Positions 33,141 to 40,500 of a DNA stretch of 64,000 bases are shown here, piece by piece; the stretch's first letter is position 1; every line of letters starts with the position of its first letter. The position numbers and the translations under genes were made by a program. The stretch covers positions 63,302,001 through 63,366,000 of the forward strand of contig OZ231126.1 of assembly GCA_965153355.1 (NCBI GenBank), read 5' to 3'. Below the pieces are notes generated by a model. It ran no database searches. It worked only from the letters and a program-made list of their open reading frames with translations, and had not been told where the DNA came from. Source of the DNA: Flaccisagitta enflata (Eukaryota > Chaetognatha > Sagittoidea > Aphragmophora).

Positions 33141-33403
33141 GTAAATATGACTAAAAAAAGCTCAGGAAGATAAGCTGAAAAAAATGCTCAGAAAGACAGA
33201 CAGAAATACTTACAGACTTCCAGACAGGCTGAATGACAGCCAGATAGTTACTTATCTCTCTTTTTGTTTGTGTGTGGATCTACCATTTCAGATCATGTGA
33301 TGTGGTTATCGTGAAGATTCATGAGATTGGCGGTACCAAAGCTTCCTTCATAAAGAAAATCAGGTCATGTTAATTGTCTGATGATTAGTGACTTGATTGA
33401 AAA
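33141..33403. other. Leader upstream of the left Helentron ORF
   Basis: AT-rich 260 bp between the GA tract and the ATG at 33404. It may hold the element's 5' end and promoter, but I cannot fix the terminus. Confidence 0.35.
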
Positions 33404-34549
33404 ATGAAGACTATCGGATTGCTTTTAGCAGATAGTCTCATGAGAGGATGCTCCATTGCGGCAAGGCGGCTCTTGATGAAGAATTATGGTTTGAGTGAGT
33501 TGCATGTCCGGTGTTTTCCAGGTAAAACCACCGATCAACTGTTAGGCGGTAATGGAGAGGTTCACACACTCATGCAGGAAAAGTCTTATGACTATGTCTT
33601 TTTGGTTGCTGGTGCGAATGATTTCAATCGTAATGAGGATGACTGCCACGTGATGAAATGCAAAATGATTGCAAGGGTGCGCAGTGATCTTGTTCATGGG
33701 TTTTGTACACAATATCCCATAACAAAGCTGATTTTGGCTCCCATCCCGATGCGCCGACTGTCCAAAAACCCAAGCATGATTCACGATCATCCAGAGTGCG
33801 GATCGCAAACCTGGATAGACACCACAAACAATGCCATTTCACTCTATCAGAGTTGTTTTACCGTTTGTCCATGTCACAGCAATCAAGTGAGGTCTGTTAT
33901 CTCACCTCCCCTTCACAAGTGGCTTCCCTATCTAACATCTGATGGGTTGCATTTGACAGATGGTTCTAAAGGCCAGACAGATGGTAAACTCAAAATGGTA
34001 CAGTATCTCCTCAAACCCAAATCAAAGTTTTCACTTTCACAGGATGACTTCCCTCCTTTACCAGAAGCTTCCGGTAAATTTTCGTTTGAACCGCAGGTTG
34101 CTGTACCAAAAATGACACGCAAAGAAAAACCTAATCGAAACCACTTCATTTTGCAGTGTTGCCTTGCTCAAGATGTTTCTTTCAGAGGCCCAATCAAAGA
34201 GGCTGCCAAGCAAGTGTCTAAATCACCTGTTTGTCTTCCAAAATATGCTCCTGTTCTCCGCAAAAAGCAGAAGAAGCCAAAAAAAGCAGATCTGTGGTTT
34301 CCTCCTGTTTCCGATTATTGTTTTTCTCAGCCTAATCATCTTCCACGTGCAAAACCGAGAGTGGAACGAGTGAAAAAAGTCAGCAACAAAGACCAACACC
34401 GAGAAGAACAGCCAAAGAAACAGGCGAAACGCAATATTTCTTGGTATGAGCGACCAGAATTTTCTTGCAACCAATCAGAGGTTTCAAGGGGAGATCCATC
34501 CCCTTCAATAAAACGAACGAACACCTCCTCAATTGCAAAAAAAATTTGA
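33404..34549 (+). CDS. Helentron polyprotein N-terminus: SGNH hydrolase domain (frameshifted copy)
   Basis: 381 codons. Residues 5-200 read as an SGNH/GDSL-type esterase: LLLADSLMRG gives the nucleophile Ser11 in an Ala-Asp-Ser variant of GDS, Gly40 lies in FPGKTTDQL (block II), VAGAND has Gly70 and Asn72 (block III), and DGLHLT gives Asp180-x-x-His183 (block V). Family members hydrolyse esters of lipids or sugars; the substrate here is unknown. The rest is basic and Pro/Lys-rich. The frame ends early because CGAA is duplicated near 34512-34520. In the right-arm copy the 4 bp are absent and this domain reads straight into the next part. The ATG at 33404 is the first in frame. Esterase domains are known in ORF1 of some non-LTR elements, and I know of no standard place for them in Helitrons. 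Confidence 0.85.
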   Translation: MKTIGLLLADSLMRGCSIAARRLLMKNYGLSELHVRCFPGKTTDQLLGGNGEVHTLMQEKSYDYVFLVAGANDFNRNEDDCHVMKCKMIARVRSDLVHGFCTQYPITKLILAPIPMRRLSKNPSMIHDHPECGSQTWIDTTNNAISLYQSCFTVCPCHSNQVRSVISPPLHKWLPYLTSDGLHLTDGSKGQTDGKLKMVQYLLKPKSKFSLSQDDFPPLPEASGKFSFEPQVAVPKMTRKEKPNRNHFILQCCLAQDVSFRGPIKEAAKQVSKSPVCLPKYAPVLRKKQKKPKKADLWFPPVSDYCFSQPNHLPRAKPRVERVKKVSNKDQHREEQPKKQAKRNISWYERPEFSCNQSEVSRGDPSPSIKRTNTSSIAKKI

Positions 34550-36359
34550 AAGGGACCCAAATCTGCTCATCAAATTGCAGCAAAAATTAACCTCTTTCAA
34601 AAATCAAAGACGACCTCGGCTGAAAAAGACCTATGCTGTAAAAGAAGAACATCCCTGCCCGCATAAGGATAATAGCAATGATGTGGCTGGTGATGATGCC
34701 AATGGTATTGATTCTGGTTTGGTTGATGATGGTGTTTGTGATGAATTGAGTGATGAACATCCAAAAATGAAAATCCCTCAACCAAGAAATTTTTCTAGGG
34801 GACATTTAAAGAAAGTGATGAAAAAAATCAAAGGATTCCTCAATCCTATGGTTAAGAGTCTATCAAAAGATTCAAAAGATATAGAGGATAAAATATCTCT
34901 GACATACAACTCAAAACGTGGGTGTCTCATACAATTGGAGAAAAAAGATGGCAAAATAGAAACATTAGTAGATTGCTTTACTAGTCAAAATGATGATGAA
35001 GCTAACTCAAGCTCTGGGTTTTGTCAAAGAAAAGAAATATCGTTATTGTTGGGTGGAAAGGGAAAAAGATCTAAGAGTGAAGAGGCAAGAAGGCAAAAAA
35101 AAAGACGTGAAATAAGGGCAAAAAAATTATCTGAAGCAGAAAATCAGGAATTACTATCTAAGGCCAGAGAACGGATGAAAGAAAATTATGAGAAGAACAA
35201 AGAAAAAATTTTGGAAGACAGGAAATTGCACTATGATCAGAGCAAAGATACAATTTTGACAGATAGGCATTTGCATTATGATCAGAACAAAGATCAAATT
35301 TTGACTGACAAACAAATGCATTATTATCAGAACAAAGATCAAATTTTGACAGATAGGCATTTGCATTATGATCAGAACAAAGATAAAATTTTGACTGACA
35401 AACAAATGCATTATGATCAGAACAAAGATAAAATTTTGACTGACAAACAAATGCATTATGATCAGAACAAAGATCAAATTTTGACAGATAGGCATTTGCA
35501 TTATGATCAGAACAAAGATAAAATTTTGACAGACAAGCAATTGCATTATGATCAGAACAAAGATAAAATTTTGACAAACAGGCAAAGTCACTATAAAGAA
35601 AATCAAAATGATATATTGACCAGAAAACGTGCCTCATACAAGGAAAAATCTGTAACAACTGCAAAAAGATACAAAGGTGCAAAAGCACATCAAAGAAATT
35701 TGAGACTCGCGAGAAACCTTAAGTTAACAACAATAAGAATGCACGATGAGAGCTACAGGGTAAACAGAAAGGAAATAATCTCTCAGTTCCAGAACTTTTA
35801 TGAGCTCATCAAGTACGGACCGGACTTCATCTGCACTATCTGTAACCGAAGTTTATTTGAAAATCAAGTGGTGAAAATCAATAAAAAATTGGATACTGCA
35901 GTCAAAATTGGGGGTAACCAATATAATTGCAGGACAAATAAATTAAGTTTTGATGGATACGAATATATTTGCAATAGCTGTCATGCAAATTTGAAAAGTG
36001 AAAAAATGCCTAAGTACGCGGTTGTAAATGGTAATGAGTTGCCATTTGTTCCTCCTGAGGTAAAGTCATTGAATGAAGGAGAGGAGAGATGCGTCGCCCC
36101 ACGTGTTCAGTTTATGAGGGTGCAAAAATTGGGCTGCGATAGGCAGAGGGGCATTAAGAGTAATGTTGTGAATGTCCCAATAGACCTTGGAAAACTTAAT
36201 TTGCAACTTCCATGCCCCAGACTTGATAATCAAATAATGCAATTGCATTTCAAACGTAAGATGGAATATAATCATGACTACCTTGCTCAGAACATTGATC
36301 TCAACAAGGTCAAACAAGCTCTTAGCATTCTGGCTAAATCGGAACTGTCGCGTATTTGA
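34533..36359 (+). CDS. Helentron polyprotein, repeat and DUF6570-like part
   Basis: Overlaps the SGNH frame by 17 bp in a different phase because of the 4-bp duplication. In the ancestral protein this continues the same chain. The order is a basic region, an acidic stretch near residues 50-75, a Lys/Arg/Glu helix (about 175-230), then nine copies of a 15-residue repeat of the type HYDQNKDKILTDKQM (35229-35633). CTICNRS and CNSCHANL form a cysteine cluster like a zinc site, followed by CVAPRVQFMRVQKLG and SNVVNVPIDL, the signature of the DUF6570-like region that precedes Rep in many Helitron proteins. The native frame is interrupted at 36345 by an inserted miniature LTR element; the last few codons to the TGA at 36359 belong to that insertion. 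Confidence 0.85.
   Translation: MQKKFERDPNLLIKLQQKLTSFKNQRRPRLKKTYAVKEEHPCPHKDNSNDVAGDDANGIDSGLVDDGVCDELSDEHPKMKIPQPRNFSRGHLKKVMKKIKGFLNPMVKSLSKDSKDIEDKISLTYNSKRGCLIQLEKKDGKIETLVDCFTSQNDDEANSSSGFCQRKEISLLLGGKGKRSKSEEARRQKKRREIRAKKLSEAENQELLSKARERMKENYEKNKEKILEDRKLHYDQSKDTILTDRHLHYDQNKDQILTDKQMHYYQNKDQILTDRHLHYDQNKDKILTDKQMHYDQNKDKILTDKQMHYDQNKDQILTDRHLHYDQNKDKILTDKQLHYDQNKDKILTNRQSHYKENQNDILTRKRASYKEKSVTTAKRYKGAKAHQRNLRLARNLKLTTIRMHDESYRVNRKEIISQFQNFYELIKYGPDFICTICNRSLFENQVVKINKKLDTAVKIGGNQYNCRTNKLSFDGYEYICNSCHANLKSEKMPKYAVVNGNELPFVPPEVKSLNEGEERCVAPRVQFMRVQKLGCDRQRGIKSNVVNVPIDLGKLNLQLPCPRLDNQIMQLHFKRKMEYNHDYLAQNIDLNKVKQALSILAKSELSRI
35229..35633 (+). repeat. In-frame 45-bp repeat, nine units
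   Basis: Nine consecutive 15-codon units, HYDQNKDKILTDKQM with variants (last unit HYKENQNDILTRKRA). Same unit number and order in the right-arm copy. Charged and probably helical. Confidence 0.93.
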
Positions 36360-36693
36360 CCCCCGCGACGGGGGGCCTCTCCTTCTCCGCCGTGCATCGA
36401 CAAATGAGGACGCAGCATTGCTTCGAACCCATGACTGTATTTGTAGGGAAACGACTATGACATGACATGACATCTCGATAAATGACCGATGACAAACAAT
36501 GACAGACAAATGACAAAACTAGACGCACCGATTTGTTGGGCGAATGTGGAGAGGCGTATCGGGTTCATAAAGAAAGAAAGAAACTAAAGAAATAAGGAAA
36601 TCATAAAATACAGAGACGAAGAACTAACTAGCGAAGCTATGTTGACTAAGCTAAGAAACTAGAGCCTGCTTCTACGAGCGTATCTTCTTTACA
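36346..36693 (-). repeat. TRIM long terminal repeat 1
   Basis: 348 bp, TGTCGCGTATTTGAC to TATCTTCTTTACA. The outer end can fold because GTCGCG pairs with CGCGAC 12 bp away. Contains ATGACATGACATGACAT and a region of repeated AATGAC words. Confidence 0.92.
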
Positions 36694-37114
36694 CTCCCGC
36701 CCCAACCACCGTTCCGAAGGAACGAAGTTGGTAACGTGATGAAGAGCGCGAGTAGGACTTTGGTGGTGTTAGCCGACTTTCCGCCTTCTCCCGCCGTCGG
36801 AAGCTTCTCCCGCCGTCGCGGCGTCGACTCGAAAGAGTCTTTGTGTGCGGAAAATGTTTGCCGCCTTGTCGATGGGTTATCTCGTTTTGGTGCGGTGTCT
36901 CTGTTTTCCGCGCCGTGCACACAACGTTTCGTGTCCGCGTCTTCCGCGTTATGCGACTTGGGGAAAGGAGTTCTCGTTATTTTGTTTGTTGTGACGTCAT
37001 ACATTTTCCACGTGCGCCGACGCTCTCGTATCGACTTCCACCGCCGGTGAATCTTTCGAAGGCGCAAGAAGTTCTTTTCTCATTGCCGATCGTATGGAGG
37101 CCTCAAATCGTCAT

Positions 37115-37462
37115 TGTCGCGTATTTGACCCCCGCGACGGGGCGCCTCTCCTTCTCCGCTGTGCATCGACAAATGAGGACGCAGCATTGCTTCGAACCCA
37201 TGACTGTATTTGTAGGGAAACGACTATGACATGACATGACATCTCGATAAATGACCGATGACAAACAATGACAGACAAATGACAAAACTAGACGCACCGA
37301 TTTGTTGGGCGAATGTGGAGAGGCGTATCGGGTTCATAAAGAAAGAAAGAAACTAAAGAAATAAGGAAATCATAAAATACAGAGACGAAGAACTAACTAG
37401 CGAAGCTATGTTGACTAAGCTAAGAAACTAGAGCCTGCTTCTACGAGCGTATCTTCTTTACA
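37115..37462 (-). repeat. TRIM long terminal repeat 2
   Basis: 348 bp, identical to the other LTR except for two substitutions (GGGGGG to GGGGCG, and CCGCC to CCGCT, both in the first 55 bp). Confidence 0.92.
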
Positions 37463-37538
37463 GGAACTGTATAAAGAAGCTGGTGTAGAGATTGTCACAA
37501 ACAATTTTGAAAAGCTCGAGAAAATCAATGAGGCCAGT

Positions 37539-40500
37539 TTGCAAGAGAGCATGAAAGGAATGGAGCTTAGTGGGGAGACCTCATCTTGTAATAAAGGTGA
37601 ATATGTTGACATTCAAGTGGATGAAGATGATGATGACGATGATTGGGATGAGCTGGGTGACGATTACCCAACCAACATTGGAAATGATGACACGATGATC
37701 ATTAATGAAATAGATGAGCTGCAAGACATGGTGTACGCCAGGAATGATCTGTCAGTGGCTCCTGGTGAAGGGGAAACACCTTTGCCCATGACTCTAGATG
37801 AACACTGTGAGGATTTGGCTTACCCAACTCTCAATGCTGGAGAGAAGCCAAAAGAACACCTTGTTCCCATGTCATTCAAGGATAAATGTAAACTCCAGCT
37901 CATGCATGAAGACAACAGATATAGAACGCATCCAACATATCCGTTTTCCATTTTTCGAAAGGCAGAAACGATTCTGCACAAAAACAATATAAACATCAAC
38001 ATGAAGAAAGGAAAAAAAGTGGATGGAGCGTCTGTAACTGCCAAAGATGTATTGGGTAACGATTTCCAAAACATACTCAAACATGATGGCGGTTACAAGG
38101 TACTAGCTTCTAATCGATGTAGTCCCGCTTACTGGCAAAAGGTAAAGGGAGAATTGTTTGCAATGGTCCGTCAACTTGGAATGCCGACGTGGTTTCTTAC
38201 TTTCACTGCGTGTGAAACTTGGTGGCCCGAGTTGATTCAGTCGTTACAAAGAGATTTAGATGGCAAAATATTATCGGAAGAAGAAATCTACAACATGAGT
38301 TGGGAAAAAAAGGTGGAGTTGATTAGAGGGAATGCCGTTCTGTGCGCGCGTCATTTCAATCATCGCTTTGAAGCATTCCTGAAGACAATTTTGAAAGAAA
38401 AACTGCACTATGATGGTAATTTAGATGATTACTTCTTCCGCATTGAATTTCAGCAACGCGGCTCTCCACATGTTCACATGATCATGTGGAAGCACGATGC
38501 TCCAAAGTATGGAATTCAAAGCAACGAAGAGATATCTGAATACATTGACAAGTATGTCAAATGCTCTATCTCCTCTGATGATAAAGAAAATGTCCCATTT
38601 CATCTTCGTTGCCAAATTCATAAGCATACGGAATGCTGTAAAAAGAAAGGGAGAAAAAAATGCAGGTTTAGATTTCCGCGACATCCCATGGACAGAACCA
38701 GGATCATAGAACCTCTTGATTGGACTGTGTATATCAAGAAAAGATTTCCTGACATTGATGAGGATGTTCAAGAACGTCTCAAAATGCAATTCATTCAGGA
38801 GAACAAAGATCGCACAGCTCGTATCAAAAAATTTCTTGATGAGATGGATCTTAATGATCCTAAATTTTTCACCATGACATTTCAAGATTACCTCACTGCT
38901 CTAGAAATGGACTTTGAGCAATACTATATTGCGATTTCCTCAACCTTGAAAAGAGCAGAGGTGTTTATGAAGAGGGATCTCAAAGACGTAAGGGTGAACA
39001 ATTACAATGATGATCTTTTAAAAGCTTGGATTGGGAATATGGATATCCAATACATATTGGATCCATATTCCGTTTGTATGTACGTCATCAATTACATTGG
39101 GAAGTCGTACCGAGGGATGAGTCGACTCTTACGACAGGTTGTGGCAGATTGTAAGAAGAAAAACTCTTCCCTCAAAACAAAAATGACTCGAATTTGCAAA
39201 GAATTTCAGGGTGCTAGCGAGGTATCTGCTCAAGAAGTAGCCTATGACCTTTGTCAAATGCACAAAACTCAGTCCACTAGGACAAAGGTCTTTATTAACA
39301 CTTATCCAAAGAATGAACGGGTTAAAATGCTGAAAAGTAAAGATCAATTGAAGCACATGAAGGACAATGACGAAGACATTTTTATAGAAAATCTTCATAG
39401 TAGATACAGCAAAAGATCAGTAGATGATGAAAAATTGTCCTTGGCGGACTTTGCCTTGGGTGTATCTGGTAAGAAAAGAATTCTTCAATATCACCAATAT
39501 TCTCCAGAGATGGACATGGAGAATTATGCAAGAGTTCTTTTGATGTTATTTGTACCATGGCGAAATGAAGATAAGCTGTATGGTGACTTTGATACCTACA
39601 CTGATCGTTATCTGTCTTTGAAAGAGTACTTGGAGGGCAAAAAGTCCGAATTACATAAGATTGACGAACAGACTTTGGAATCCTTATCGAAAGACCCTGA
39701 AATTGATGACTATCAAGATAACATTGTACCATCTTTAGACAATGATGAAAGTGCTGCTGCCATGGTTAATGAGTTGCAAAATGATGGAGTCATTGATAAG
39801 GAACATGTTGACCTTGATTTGATCCATGAACTAGGGGAGGATTACTTTAGAAATGAAGATGTAAAAATCAAGAAATGTACCGCCCTTGCGGAAGAACAGA
39901 ATGCTGTTTACAGAAGTTTAAACAGAAGACAGAAAGAAATTTTCTATGACATAATCAGAAGAGTGCAGTTGAGTATTCCTATTCGGATTATGATAATGGG
40001 TCCCGCGGGAACTGGCAAATCAAGATTGTTACAAGCCATAAATATGTGGGTTGACAATTTTTACTCGAATTTAAGGAGTAATGATCCAAACTCTGCCTAT
40101 TCCATAATATGCGCGTTTACCGGAAATGCTGCTTTCAACTCGGGCGGTTTGACATTCCACAGCGCTTTAGGCATGAAAATTAACCAAAATCTTTCTGATG
40201 ATTCTGTATTTGGATTGATAAGCGACAAACGATTGCAGCAGTTGATTGATGCTTTTGCCAACATCAAATTTTTATGTGCGGATGAATTTACATATGTAGG
40301 GGCTCATATGAATACAAAAATCAACAAACATTTAAAAACAATAAAACAGACTACGAGTGATTATGGTGGACTTGACGCAGTTTTCTTTGGAGATCCTCGT
40401 CAGCTGGGCCCTATGTTCGATGACTGGATCTTTGAACCTGACAAGAAACATCCTTGTGGCCCTATTGTAGGGGACTTCTTGTTTAAAAGCTTTCAAAGTT

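Larger units (their letters stand above)
36346..37462 (-). mobile_element. Miniature LTR element (TRIM), left arm
   Basis: 1,117 bp: two 348-bp LTRs (36346-36693, 37115-37462) around 421 bp with no credible ORF. Each LTR begins TG and ends CA. The 5-bp target duplication GGAAC lies at 36341-36345 and 37463-37467. The LTRs differ at two positions, so the insertion is young. Read on the minus strand, TTGGGGCGGGAG directly precedes an LTR start and would serve as polypurine tract, which sets the orientation; a tRNA primer site is not evident. Having no genes, it must be moved by an autonomous LTR retrotransposon. The internal part has a CGTTCCGAAGGAACG palindrome. Insert plus duplication is 1,122 bp, a multiple of three. 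Confidence 0.93.

Noticed and set aside
36346-36693. tRNA-derived or Cassandra-like sequence in the TRIM LTR because of a GGGTTCGAAG word
   Set aside because: A B-box-like word is present on one strand, but I see no A box at proper spacing, no cloverleaf and no 5S core.
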